The translations under genes and the position numbers were made by a program. A DNA stretch of 7,892 nt. It comes from an uncultured Rothia sp. (GTDB lineage: Bacteria; Actinomycetota; Actinomycetes; Actinomycetales; Micrococcaceae). The notes beneath the pieces are model-generated. The model saw only the letters and a program-made list of their open reading frames with translations. It was not told where the DNA came from and did not search any database. The stretch is from NCBI GenBank assembly GCA_937935205.1, contig CALGXU010000399.1:1-7892 (forward strand), read 5' to 3'. This document shows, one piece after another, positions 1 to 6,366 of this stretch (positions are counted from its first letter, which is position 1; every line of letters starts with the position of its first letter).

Positions 1-432
1 CTGGGCGCAACCGATAAGGTCAACGCGGGCGACCCGGACTTCATCGAGAAGATTAAGGCTCTCTCCCCCGACGGCCTGGGCGTGGACGTGGCTATCGAGG
101 CTGTGGGTGTTCCGCAGACCTTCGAGACCTGCACCAAGATTGTTCGCCCCTACGGCAACATCGCGAACGCTGGCGTGCACGGCAAGCCCGTTGAGCTGCC
201 CCTGAACACCATGTGGATCTCTAACGTTCGCATCAACATGGGCCTGGTCAACTGCAACACCGTCGGTAACCTGCTGAACATGGTCCGCTCCGGTCGCCTG
301 AACGCTAAGGCTATGGCAACCCACCGCTTCACTTTCGACCAGTTCGAGGAAGCATACGACCTGTTCACCCACGCTGCTGAGCACAACGTAGTGAAGGTTG
401 TTATCTCCCGTAACCCCGAGGTTGCGGCATAG
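1..432 (+). CDS. Zinc-type alcohol dehydrogenase, C-terminal part (5' end outside window)
   Basis: The reading frame is open from base 1 and ends at TAG 430-432, giving the last 143 residues of a medium-chain dehydrogenase/reductase. The GVDVAIEAVG segment (fragment residues 27-36) is the second half of the NAD(P)-binding Rossmann fold. The rest (VNCNTVGNLLNMV, a THRF motif, then FDQFEEAYDLF) matches the end of zinc-dependent secondary-alcohol and butanediol dehydrogenases. In this family the enzyme interconverts an alcohol and an aldehyde or ketone using NAD(P). The zinc-binding N-terminal half lies to the left of the window, so substrate and cofactor preference cannot be judged. An internal GTG at 82 is not a plausible start because the homologous sequence continues upstream of it. 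A hairpin follows 28 bases after the stop. I am sure of the superfamily and unsure of the substrate. Confidence 0.88.
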   Translation: MGATDKVNAGDPDFIEKIKALSPDGLGVDVAIEAVGVPQTFETCTKIVRPYGNIANAGVHGKPVELPLNTMWISNVRINMGLVNCNTVGNLLNMVRSGRLNAKAMATHRFTFDQFEEAYDLFTHAAEHNVVKVVISRNPEVAA

Positions 433-460
433 ACTGCGGTAGGCTCATATACCGCTCATA

Positions 461-492
461 CTGAAACCCCGAACGTTCGTTAGGGATTTCAG
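461..492 (+). terminator. Hairpin after the alcohol dehydrogenase gene
   Basis: CTGAAACCCC (461-470) pairs with GGGATTTCAG (483-492) with one C/A mismatch. The loop itself contains the palindrome GAACGTTC. It lies 28 bases past the dehydrogenase stop. No U-tract follows, so termination would be weak or factor-assisted; the role is inferred from position. Confidence 0.45.
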
Positions 493-760
493 TGGGATGT
501 CTTCATGACACTGCGAACATCCCCACGATTCGCCTCCGGGTGGGAGAGGGTAGGTCCCACCCGGAGCGCGAATCATCCCCCACAGGGGCCAAGCTTCCAG
601 GGTGTGATGCACCCTCTGCCGGGCGCTCTGCCGACCCGCTTGAGCGGGTTCTTCAGCAGGGTTCTTCTGCTAGGCAACCTCTACTGGCGGAGGGGCGCAT
701 CATTTGGCTCTTCTTGGTCGGGCGGTACCTCCGATTCTGCCCCTCCTTGAAGGGAAAGGA
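493..760. other. Non-coding convergent gap rich in inverted repeats
   Basis: I see no credible gene here. The tract holds a chain of inverted repeats: 527-545 with 555-574; 599-604 with 610-615; 634-639 with 644-649 (ACCCGC, TTGA loop, GCGGGT, then TCTTC); 655-659 with 667-671; and GGAGGGGC 689-696 with GCCCCTCC 739-746. The GGAGG at 689-693 can also pair with CCTCC 728-732, and GAGG 690-693 with CCTC 678-681, so alternative folds compete. CTCTGCCG occurs twice near 614-632. It could be a structured 3' UTR, a non-coding RNA or a block of intergenic repeats. I looked for RNase P, tmRNA, SRP RNA, T-box, TPP and glycine riboswitch signatures on both strands and recognised none. Confidence 0.5.
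527..574. repeat. Near-perfect 19-bp inverted repeat
   Basis: Bases 527-545 (GATTCGC then CTCCGGGTGGGA) pair with 555-574. Every base of the left arm is matched, and one C (567) is bulged in the right arm. The loop is nine bases. It is the strongest secondary structure in the left gap and has no U-tract on either strand. Confidence 0.8.
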
Positions 761-762
761 AA

Positions 763-809
763 AGGGTCGCACGCTTACGATTCAATGGCGATTCGTAAGC
801 TGCGACCCT
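763..809 (-). terminator. Strong hairpin after the minus-strand membrane protein gene
   Basis: AGGGTCGCA (763-771) and GCTTACGA (773-780) pair with TCGTAAGC (793-800) and TGCGACCCT (801-809); one C is bulged and the loop is 12 bases. Read on the minus strand, the stem is followed at once by TTTTCCTTTCCC, a typical rho-independent tail. It lies about 45 bases beyond the stop at 855. A second small hairpin (CCCGGA 819-824 with TCCGGG 834-839) lies in between. On + it is followed by CTTCTC, so it may also act on transcripts from the left. Confidence 0.75.
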
Positions 810-854
810 CTTCTCATGCCCGGATTTTGGTGCTCCGGGGGGCTATTTAGTTTT

Positions 855-2180
855 TTAGTTTTTGGGCTTCTCAGCGCCAGGTTCCTCACTGGCGGCATCG
901 TGCGGGATGCGGGTGAACGCCTCCGTGGGATCATCCGCACCGGATGCGACGAGAGGTTCGGTAGCGCTTCCGGTGACGGGCTCGGTGGGTGCGTCGGCTA
1001 GATCCCCGGCAAGCACGTCAGTAGGATGATCGGCAGGTGCTTCAATGGGCACCTCCGCGACGATGGGTTCTTCCGAGGCAGATTCTCCCGAGGCGGGAAC
1101 CTCTGATGCGGGTACTTCCGCATCCTTACCCGATACATCCTTATCCTGCACGTCCACAGGCTGCTCAACCACTACACCATGCGCGGAGTCCTTATGCTCA
1201 TCCTTCTGCTCATCCTTGTGCGCGTCCTTATGTTCGAGCGTGTAGATGATGCGCGGTTCCAAACGCTCAAAACCAATCTTGGAGCGCACCCAGTTCACGG
1301 CACGATCAATACGGTCCTCACCCTCGGTGGTTTCCACAACACGGTAGTTGCGCGGCAGCATCACGCTATCACTGAGCACGCGCGGGTACTCGTCAATCTC
1401 CTGGATACCCGCCATGTACATGTTCTCGCGGAACTGGTGCGCGAACTCTTGCTGACCCAAGAACAGCTGGTCGGCGTAGGTTTTAGCCGCCAGGCGCTCG
1501 CTGTAGGCGTGCTTCGAATCGCGGGCGCCCTTCTTAGATCCGTAAATATCCCAGAAGTAGAAGTACACGTTGTTCGCGATAATCGCACAGATAATGCGGT
1601 CCTGCAGGTACACAAGGGAACCCACCGCACCGGCACCCACCAGCAACAGAACCACTGCGATGGGCGGTAAGCTGTAGCTGGTCCAGTCCACCGGCTGGCC
1701 GGTGAAGATACGCACCAGGTAGGCGATGGTTGCCACGATAATCGGCACACCAATGAACACCACGGCGAGGGGCACCCAGAGGTACAGCAGGCCGCGCAGA
1801 ATCAGACGGTAGTAGCGTACCGAGTCGCCAATGGGAATGGGCGTGGGCTTCACGGAGGAGTGCGCGCGCTTCATGAGCAGGCTGAACACGCGGTTGCTGT
1901 CGATGCCGACTTTACGCAGCTTCGATTCGAGGGAGGCACGTTTGAGGAAGACCCGGTAGTTCTCCAAGATGACGCGCTGGTCGGAGGTGAGGCTCTCCGG
2001 GTCGGGTAGCGCGCTAATCTCCATGCCGGCTTCGGCGAGGAGCTTACTCCACAGCTCTAGGCGCGCCAGTTCGGAGGGTTTTGCCGCTGCCTGCGCCTGG
2101 TAGTTCTTGTAGGAGATGAAGATGGTGCTGGCACCAATCAGCAGGGTGATAAAGGGTGCTATCCAGTCTTTGAGTCCCAT
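855..2180 (-). CDS. Membrane protein of unknown function with charged low-complexity tail
   Basis: A 441-residue protein that I do not recognise. The start is ATG 2180-2178, nine bases after a strong AAGGAGG (2196-2190). Residues 6-24 form one hydrophobic segment. Residues 27-125 are mainly polar and probably helical. Residues 126-158 and 171-192 form two more membrane segments. Residues 193-314 are soluble and rich in aromatic and charged residues (NNVYFYFW, FRENMYMAGI). Residues 317-331 are a short HKD/QKD/EHKD repeat, and 335-441 are an acidic tail rich in Pro, Ala and Glu with repeated EVPASE-like units, likely disordered. No catalytic motif is visible. It appears monocistronic, with a terminator on its 3' side and the exporter terminator upstream. 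The gene call is firm; the function is open. Confidence 0.85.
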   Translation of the reverse strand: MGLKDWIAPFITLLIGASTIFISYKNYQAQAAAKPSELARLELWSKLLAEAGMEISALPDPESLTSDQRVILENYRVFLKRASLESKLRKVGIDSNRVFSLLMKRAHSSVKPTPIPIGDSVRYYRLILRGLLYLWVPLAVVFIGVPIIVATIAYLVRIFTGQPVDWTSYSLPPIAVVLLLVGAGAVGSLVYLQDRIICAIIANNVYFYFWDIYGSKKGARDSKHAYSERLAAKTYADQLFLGQQEFAHQFRENMYMAGIQEIDEYPRVLSDSVMLPRNYRVVETTEGEDRIDRAVNWVRSKIGFERLEPRIIYTLEHKDAHKDEQKDEHKDSAHGVVVEQPVDVQDKDVSGKDAEVPASEVPASGESASEEPIVAEVPIEAPADHPTDVLAGDLADAPTEPVTGSATEPLVASGADDPTEAFTRIPHDAASEEPGAEKPKN

Positions 2181-2279
2181 GGTGGCGTTCCTCCTTGAGT
2201 TGTGTGGAGCCGCTGGTTCCTCGGTCTTTTCAGCGCGTCTTTTTGGGGCGCGAGCCCGCTGTTTTTACCGTACCACCGG

Positions 2280-2310
2280 CACCTGTGCTGAACCTTTAAA
2301 TGCGCAGGTG
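2280..2310. other. Imperfect inverted repeat upstream of the membrane protein gene
   Basis: CACCTGTGC (2280-2288) pairs with GCGCAGGTG (2302-2310) with one G-T wobble. It lies about 100 bases upstream of the membrane protein start, next to the exporter terminator. It may be an operator or part of a leader RNA; I could not place a convincing promoter around it. Confidence 0.35.
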
Positions 2311-2321
2311 GGTACGTAAAT

Positions 2322-2367
2322 TAAGCCCCGCCTCCCGACGCTCAAGAGCAACGGGAGGCGAGGCTTA
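2322..2367 (-). terminator. Terminator of the MFS exporter gene
   Basis: A 16-bp stem with one mismatch (2322-2337 with 2352-2367) and a 14-base loop lies 27 bases past the exporter stop. On the minus strand the right arm ends in GGGGCTTA and runs on into ATTTACG, a short U-rich stretch. Confidence 0.7.
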
Positions 2368-2393
2368 TCTATGAGATTTAGTGCGCTGGGTTA

Positions 2394-3959
2394 TTAATGC
2401 TCCGCGGGCTTCATTTCACGCGGTGCCTTGCGGATCATGAGGTAGCTGATAACAGCCATAACACCCATGAGCACGGCGCTGAACGCGGAGCTAACCACCA
2501 CGCCGGAGTCGAAGGCAGCGAATGCGGAGGAGAGCAGCTGGTTTGCCTGCTCACCGCCCACATGGCTTGCAACCGTCACGGCACCACCGAGGGTTTCGTG
2601 GGCGTTATCGGCGAGAGTCTCATCCAGACCGGCGGGGATAACAACGTTTGCGCGGTAGATGGCGGTGAGCATACCACCAATAATGACGGTGCCGAGCACC
2701 GCACCCATCTCGTAGGAAGTCTCAGAAATCGCGGATGCCGCACCCGCCTTACGCGGCGGCACGCTGGAGAGCATCAGGTCGTTTGAAATGGTCTGCGCAA
2801 TACCGATACCGGTACCGAGCACAATGAAGATCAGGATAATGACCACGTCGCTGTGTGCACCCAGGAAGGCGAGCACCGCAAACGCGGCAGCGTTGAGCGC
2901 CAGACCGAAGGACACAACCTGCGCCGGGTGGAAGTGCACCGCCACGCGCGCAATCACCAGACCGGCGATGATAGTCGCCAAAGTACCGGGAATCAGCAGC
3001 ATACCGGCGTACATGGGCGGCAGGCCGGAGACCAGCTGCAGGTGCTGGGATGCGAAGTAGATGAAGCCAACGTCCACCGTCATGGAGATCAGGTTCGCGG
3101 TAATCGCACCGGTGAACACGGTGTTGCGGAAGAGACGCACATCCAGCATGGGCTGAATATCGTTCTTCTCACGGTTGAGCTGACGCAGCACGAACAGAGT
3201 GATGAAGCACAGACCGGCAAGGATGGTGCTGATAGCCACCGCGTCGAAACCAGCTTCGGAGGTGTGGGTCAGACCGAAGGTAATACCGGTCATGCCGGTC
3301 ATAATCAGCAGGATGCTCAGCGGGTCCACCGGGCTGGGATGCGGGTCCTTCGACTCGGGAACCATGATCGGGGCAAGAATCAGCAGCGGAATCAGAATCG
3401 GCACAGCAAGCAGGAACACCGAACCCCAGTCGAAGTGCTCGAGCAGGAAGCCACCCACAATCGGGCCCAGCGCCGCACCAGCGGAGAAGCCCGAAGCCCA
3501 CACGGCAATAGCAATGCGGCGCTCGTTCGCATCCACAAAGATATTGCGAATAATCGACAGGGTTGCCGGCATGAGCATGGCACCAAAAATACCGAGCAGG
3601 GCACGGGCAACCACGAGCATCAGCGCGGAGGGCGCGAATGCCGCGAGCGCAGAGATCGCCGCGAAGCCGGTCGAACCGATGAGCAGCAGCTTGCGGCGGC
3701 CAATACGGTCACCGATAGCGCCCATGGGCACGAGCAGGGCGGAGAGCACCAGCGGGTAGGAGTCAACGATCCACAGCTGCTCCGCGGAGGAGGGGCTCAG
3801 CGCCTTAGCGATTGCGGGCACCGCGAAGGCGAGCACCGTGTTGTCGATGGAGACCAGGAGCACCGGGAGCATGAGCACGCCGAGTGCCGCCCAGCGCTTG
3901 GTCTTCTGGTCGGGGGCGTGAATGGGCAGAGCCGTGGTGTGCGGATTGTGATTCGTCAT
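2394..3959 (-). CDS. MFS drug-efflux transporter, DHA2 family (QacA/LfrA/SmvA-like, 14 TM)
   Basis: A 521-residue integral membrane protein with hydrophobic helices from about residue 24 to 510, the length expected of 14-TM proton-antiport drug exporters. The first helix carries the family motif with acidic residue D39 (VSIDNTVLAFAVP, 36-48). Motif A (GAIGDRIGRRK, 80-90) lies in the loop between helices 2 and 3. Motif C, the antiporter signature (GAALGPIVGG, 161-170), is in helix 5. An acidic residue within a later helix is D296, and SETSYEMG (412-419) is typical of DHA2 members. It should expel hydrophobic or cationic compounds such as biocides, dyes or antibiotics; the substrate cannot be read from sequence. 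The start is ATG 3959-3957. It has no Shine-Dalgarno sequence, but the frame upstream contains no other start before an in-frame TGA. It is divergent from a TetR gene, whose operator covers its promoter. Confidence 0.93.
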   Translation of the reverse strand: MTNHNPHTTALPIHAPDQKTKRWAALGVLMLPVLLVSIDNTVLAFAVPAIAKALSPSSAEQLWIVDSYPLVLSALLVPMGAIGDRIGRRKLLLIGSTGFAAISALAAFAPSALMLVVARALLGIFGAMLMPATLSIIRNIFVDANERRIAIAVWASGFSAGAALGPIVGGFLLEHFDWGSVFLLAVPILIPLLILAPIMVPESKDPHPSPVDPLSILLIMTGMTGITFGLTHTSEAGFDAVAISTILAGLCFITLFVLRQLNREKNDIQPMLDVRLFRNTVFTGAITANLISMTVDVGFIYFASQHLQLVSGLPPMYAGMLLIPGTLATIIAGLVIARVAVHFHPAQVVSFGLALNAAAFAVLAFLGAHSDVVIILIFIVLGTGIGIAQTISNDLMLSSVPPRKAGAASAISETSYEMGAVLGTVIIGGMLTAIYRANVVIPAGLDETLADNAHETLGGAVTVASHVGGEQANQLLSSAFAAFDSGVVVSSAFSAVLMGVMAVISYLMIRKAPREMKPAEH

Positions 3960-4065
3960 GGGTTGTTTTTGTGCGTCTATGGGGTTTCGGCTGATAGGGC
4001 GGACGCGGCGGCATCAGCTCGGCCTGTCTTTTGGACTGGGGTTTTTAGTGAGGTTTTCGGGGCTT

Positions 4066-4090
4066 GCCCGGAGGTTTTAGGGGTCCGGGC
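4066..4090 (-). other. Inverted repeat in the exporter 5' leader
   Basis: GCCCGGA (4066-4072) and TCCGGGC (4084-4090) form a perfect 7-bp inverted repeat with an 11-base loop. It lies near the 5' end of the exporter leader, about 15 bases after the predicted transcription start. It may protect the RNA or affect translation; there is no direct evidence for either. Confidence 0.35.
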
Positions 4091-4109
4091 GGGCCCACAA
4101 ACGAAGATT

Positions 4110-4135
4110 AACTATACCAACTGGACGGTATAGTT
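4110..4135. promoter_or_regulatory. TetR-type operator between the divergent genes
   Basis: AACTATACC (4110-4118) and GGTATAGTT (4127-4135) are perfect reverse complements separated by eight bases. The site includes the -10 of the exporter promoter and touches its -35. It also covers the -35 of the regulator promoter. Its position and symmetry fit a TetR-family dimer repressing both genes. Binding by the neighbouring regulator is inferred. Confidence 0.8.
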
Positions 4136-4139
4136 TCAA
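4111..4139 (-). promoter_or_regulatory. Promoter of the MFS exporter
   Basis: On the minus strand there is TTGAAA (4139-4134), 17 bases, then TATAGT (4116-4111), a near-consensus housekeeping promoter. The predicted transcription start is near 4104, which gives a leader of about 145 bases. The TetR-type operator overlaps it. Confidence 0.8.
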
Positions 4140-4150
4140 GCGGTTAGACT
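4122..4150 (+). promoter_or_regulatory. Promoter of the TetR regulator, probably leaderless
   Basis: TGGACG (4122-4127), 17 bases, then TAGACT (4145-4150). Transcription would start at about 4157-4158, right at the ATG 4158. No Shine-Dalgarno sequence precedes the start, which fits a leaderless mRNA, common in Actinobacteria. Confidence 0.6.
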
Positions 4151-4157
4151 GGTAACC

Positions 4158-4742
4158 ATGACCACCCCCAACCACCGAAAACAGCGCGCCAACAACTCCC
4201 GCGAACACATCCTCGACACCTACGTCGACCTGCTGATTCGCTCGGGAGAACGCGCCGCAACCCTCGACGCCGTCGCCACCGCCGCCAAGGTCTCCAAGGG
4301 CGGGCTACTCTACCACTTCTCCTCCAAGAAAGCACTACTGGAGGCGCTCGCAGAACGCACCGTTACCCTGGCGGAAGAGGACTTTGAGGCCATGGCACAG
4401 GCATCCGAGGGGGCCAGCGCCTACTACATCAATTCCTCCACGCCGGATAACACCCCGTTCGACCGTGCCCTCATCGCCCTCAGCCGCCTGGCGCAGAACA
4501 ATAACGAGCTCGCCCAGCGAACCCTGGCCCACGTGCAGGAGGGCTGGCACTCGCTCATCCTTGCCGAGCTTGGCGACGAACGCATCGCCCGCGCCGTGCT
4601 ACTTCTGGGCGACGGCATGTACTACAACGCGGCCTTCGGGGGTGGTGCCACCAACCCGCAGACCGCAGACATGCTCAAGTCCGACCGCGCGGCGCTGGAA
4701 CACGCACTGAAGGTTCTCAAGGCCGCGGTCGCCGCCGACTAA
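4158..4742 (+). CDS. TetR/AcrR-family transcriptional repressor of the divergent exporter
   Basis: A 194-residue protein of typical TetR size. Residues 12-62 form the DNA-binding domain. The helix-turn-helix runs over about 34-53 (ATLDAVATAAKVSKGGLLYH), ending in the family hallmark GGLLYHFSSK. The C-terminal two thirds are helical, vary between members and should hold the ligand pocket and dimer interface. It probably binds the 4110-4135 palindrome, shuts off the exporter and itself, and releases DNA when a toxic compound binds. The ATG at 4158 is supported by the promoter placed 7 bases upstream. A weak hairpin follows the stop. LfrR and QacR are functional analogues; orthology to either is not claimed. 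Confidence 0.93.
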   Translation: MTTPNHRKQRANNSREHILDTYVDLLIRSGERAATLDAVATAAKVSKGGLLYHFSSKKALLEALAERTVTLAEEDFEAMAQASEGASAYYINSSTPDNTPFDRALIALSRLAQNNNELAQRTLAHVQEGWHSLILAELGDERIARAVLLLGDGMYYNAAFGGGATNPQTADMLKSDRAALEHALKVLKAAVAAD

Positions 4743-4772
4743 CGACCCTCGCTTGCGCGGCCACCCCGACTA

Positions 4773-4803
4773 AAACCCGGGTACCGACAGGCACCGAGGG
4801 TTT
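4773..4803 (+). terminator. Possible terminator after the TetR gene
   Basis: AAACCC (4773-4778) pairs with GGGTTT (4798-4803), with further imperfect pairing inside (GGT with ACC). It lies 31 bases after the TetR stop, and its distal arm ends in TTT. The stem is interrupted, so the call is tentative. The same bases may form the upstream edge of the promoter of the next gene. Confidence 0.4.
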
Positions 4804-4812
4804 AAACTGGGA

Positions 4813-4824
4813 GGGTACGTACCC
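4813..4824. promoter_or_regulatory. Perfect palindrome GGGTACGTACCC before the monooxygenase gene
   Basis: This is a 12-bp perfect palindrome between a possible -10 (TAAACT, 4803-4808) and the Shine-Dalgarno sequence (AAGGAG, 4836-4841) of the monooxygenase gene. It would sit on the transcription start and is a candidate operator. A palindrome this short can occur by chance in a window this size, so only its location supports a role. Confidence 0.4.
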
Positions 4825-4846
4825 GCTCTTCATCCAAGGAGTTCCC

Positions 4847-5167
4847 GTGATCTTTATTGCCGTGAAGTTCCCCGTCAAGCCCGAATACGCAGACCAGTGG
4901 ATTGAGAAGACCCGCGCTTTCACCGAGGCAACCCGCGCCGAGGAGGGCAACAAGTTCTTCGAATGGTCCCGCAGCATCGAAGACCCGAACGAGTTCGTTC
5001 TGCTCGAGGCATTCAACGATGACGCCGCCGGCCCGCACGTGAACTCTGATCACTTCCAGCAGGCTATGAAGGACATGCGTCCGCTGCTGACCGCAACCCC
5101 GAAGATTATTTCTCGCCTGATTGACGGCGATGGCTGGGACGCCATGGGCGAGCTACAGATCGACTAG
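4847..5167 (+). CDS. ABM-family (YgiN-like) monooxygenase
   Basis: A 106-residue protein of the antibiotic-biosynthesis-monooxygenase fold, a dimeric ferredoxin-like alpha/beta barrel. The start is GTG 4847, five bases after AAGGAG; a first residue here puts the MIFIAVKFPV strand at the N terminus, as in the family. Recognisable blocks are EEGNKFFEWSRSIEDPNEFV (32-51), LLEAFNDDAAG (52-62) and HVNSDHF (64-70), with the usual histidines at 64 and 69, then a final strand near 82-91. Relatives are cofactor-free quinol or anthrone oxygenases, or proteins of unknown substrate linked to redox stress. It lies 104 bases behind the TetR gene in the same direction but has its own leader, so shared transcription is unlikely. 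The substrate is unknown. Confidence 0.85.
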   Translation: MIFIAVKFPVKPEYADQWIEKTRAFTEATRAEEGNKFFEWSRSIEDPNEFVLLEAFNDDAAGPHVNSDHFQQAMKDMRPLLTATPKIISRLIDGDGWDAMGELQID

Positions 5168-5184
5168 TCTGTACCCCAACTCAG

Positions 5185-5207
5185 CATCTAAACTGCATAG
5201 TTAGATG
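5185..5207. other. Small inverted repeat downstream of the monooxygenase
   Basis: CATCTAA (5185-5191) and TTAGATG (5201-5207) are perfect complements with a nine-base spacer. They lie 18 bases after the monooxygenase stop and just before the larger hairpin at 5219-5279. The function is unknown. Confidence 0.4.
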
Positions 5208-5218
5208 TTGCATAAGTA

Positions 5219-5279
5219 GACACCAAAGCGCCTCTCCTGCCTGTTCTATTGGACAGGCAGGAGGGGTGCTTTGCGTGTC
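5219..5279 (+). terminator. Long hairpin after the monooxygenase gene
   Basis: The 20 bases 5225-5244 pair with 5253-5272 through an eight-base loop, with two G-U wobbles only. The stem is extended by GACAC 5219-5223 with GTGTC 5275-5279. It lies 52 bases after the monooxygenase stop and ends in CTTTGCG without a long U-tract. It is probably a terminator separating this gene from the NrtR-like gene. The inverted pair CCGGTACC 5279-5286 and GGTACCGG 5316-5323 follows. Confidence 0.65.
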
Positions 5280-5356
5280 CGGTACCTGAACTTTTCCCCT
5301 AGACACGACGCGGATGGTACCGGTTTTCGGGTCAGCGGGTGCCTTGCGTGCATTTT

Positions 5357-5409
5357 TACCCTATTAACCCCTTAAAATGGGTAGAGTATGCACACCTATC
5401 GATACCCAT
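5357..5409. promoter_or_regulatory. Putative promoter and repeated TACCC/GGGTA half-sites before the NrtR-like gene
   Basis: A -10-like TAAAAT (5373-5378) is bracketed by TACCC (5357-5361) and GGGTA (5379-5383). ATGGGTA (5377-5383) pairs with TACCCAT (5403-5409), so three half-sites are spaced 22-24 bases apart. I found no good -35. The arrangement suggests autoregulation by the downstream protein; this is inference. Confidence 0.4.
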
Positions 5410-5426
5410 TCGCACAGGAGGCCTGA

Positions 5427-6239
5427 ATGAGCATCGCATCTGAGCCTCTTCCCGGCGCAGTCGCCGTTGAAGAGCACAACGACGTGGACCACTCTTCCGT
5501 ATCCCTCGCCGTTTCAACCGTTATCCTAGCTCTGCGCCCCAAGGAGAACGAGACCCACCCGACCCTGTGGCTGCCGCTGGTTCGCCGCCTCCGCGAGCCC
5601 TACAAGGACCAGTGGGCGCTACCCGGCGGCCCCCTCAAGCCGACCCTCTCCCTGGAGGAGGCGGCCGGCTTTACCCTGAAGCGTGCCACCAACCTGGAGC
5701 CCGGCTACCTGGAACAGCTCTACGCATTCGGCGACGTTCTGCGCACCCCCGAGGCACGCGCCGCCCGCGTTGTGGGCGAGCCCGAACCGGCACCCGGCAC
5801 TGATCACGAGCGCGTGGTTTCCGTGGTGTACTGGGCGTCGATTCCCGCCACCGAGGTTGCAAACACTCGCGTGCACGAGAACATTCGCTGGTTCCCGGTG
5901 GATGAACTGCCCGAGCTCGCCTTCGACCACAACGAGATCATTGAGTACGCGCTCTACCGCCTGCAGAACAAGGTCGAGTACTCGCGTATTGCGCACTCTT
6001 TCTTGGGTGAGGAGTTCACCCTGGCGCAGCTGCGTGAGGTGTACGAGGCGATTCTGGGTCGCACCCTGGATCCGGCGAACTTCCGCCGCCAGATTGCGGC
6101 GTCGAAGTCGATTATTGACACCGGCCGCCGCGTGGAGGGCACCCGCCACCGCCCGCCGCGCCTGTACCGTTACAACGACGCTCAGGCATACGCGGATGCG
6201 GGCCCGCTGGGCATGTACCGTGAGCGCCACGAGGCATAA
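5427..6239 (+). CDS. NrtR-like transcriptional regulator (degenerate Nudix domain plus winged helix)
   Basis: A 270-residue protein. ATG 5427 lies five bases after AGGAGG (5416-5421). Residues about 26-178 form a Nudix fold: LREPYKDQWALPGGPLKP (55-72), then the Nudix-box region 67-90 and the family-typical LAFDHNEII (164-172). In the box the catalytic REUxEE core is replaced: around AAGFTLKRATNL (79-90) the usual Arg-Glu and Glu-Glu are Phe-Thr and Arg-Ala. Hydrolysis is therefore unlikely. Residues about 183-250 are a winged helix (FTLAQLREVYEAILGRTLDP at 197-216, then PPRLYRY at 243-249), as in NrtR, which senses ADP-ribose and controls NAD biosynthesis genes. No NAD gene lies in the window, so its target is unknown. 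A hairpin within the left inverted repeat ends its transcript. Confidence 0.85.
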   Translation: MSIASEPLPGAVAVEEHNDVDHSSVSLAVSTVILALRPKENETHPTLWLPLVRRLREPYKDQWALPGGPLKPTLSLEEAAGFTLKRATNLEPGYLEQLYAFGDVLRTPEARAARVVGEPEPAPGTDHERVVSVVYWASIPATEVANTRVHENIRWFPVDELPELAFDHNEIIEYALYRLQNKVEYSRIAHSFLGEEFTLAQLREVYEAILGRTLDPANFRRQIAASKSIIDTGRRVEGTRHRPPRLYRYNDAQAYADAGPLGMYRERHEA

Positions 6240-6308
6240 ATAGCTTTTATTCTCGGGCATTAGCCGCGTACTGTACTCGGGTCTAGTGTTCGCTCATGGT
6301 CTGAAAGC

Positions 6309-6344
6309 AAGAAGGGGTGGCACTGTGCGGTGTCACCCCTTCTT
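6309..6344. terminator. Terminator hairpin in the left inverted repeat
   Basis: Bases 6309-6323 pair with 6330-6344 (15 bp, one G-U wobble) around a six-base loop. On + the stem ends in CTTCTTGTCTT and would end the NrtR-like transcript 70 bases after its stop. It also works on the minus strand (CTTCTTGCTTTC). The T6318-A6335 pair is C-G in the right copy. Confidence 0.75.
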
Positions 6345-6350
6345 GTCTTA

Positions 6351-6366
6351 GGTTTCACGTGAAACA
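6351..6366. promoter_or_regulatory. parS-like ParB binding site
   Basis: GGTTTCACGTGAAACA matches the widespread parS consensus TGTTTCACGTGAAACA at 15 of 16 positions; the palindromic core GTTTCACGTGAAAC (6352-6365) is perfect. ParB loads at such sites to partition chromosomes, and they usually cluster near the replication origin. Function is inferred from the match alone; no parAB genes are in the window. Confidence 0.7.

Noticed and set aside
493..760. Known structural RNA (RNase P, tmRNA, SRP RNA) or tRNA
   Set aside because: None of the conserved core sequences of these RNAs was found on either strand, and no tRNA cloverleaf could be drawn anywhere in the window.
492..1001. Open + frame of 169 codons across the left gap and into the membrane protein gene
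   Set aside because: No ribosome binding site, biased composition from hairpin sequence, and its right part is antisense to the well-supported minus-strand gene.
2853..4133. Long + strand open frame of 426 codons opposite the MFS exporter
   Set aside because: Antisense shadow of a high-GC gene: highly polar, His/Gln/Arg-rich translation with no domain, while the minus frame gives a clear transporter.
5619..6260. Minus-strand open frame of 213 codons opposite the NrtR-like gene
   Set aside because: Shadow frame; the + frame has a Shine-Dalgarno sequence and recognisable Nudix and winged-helix segments.
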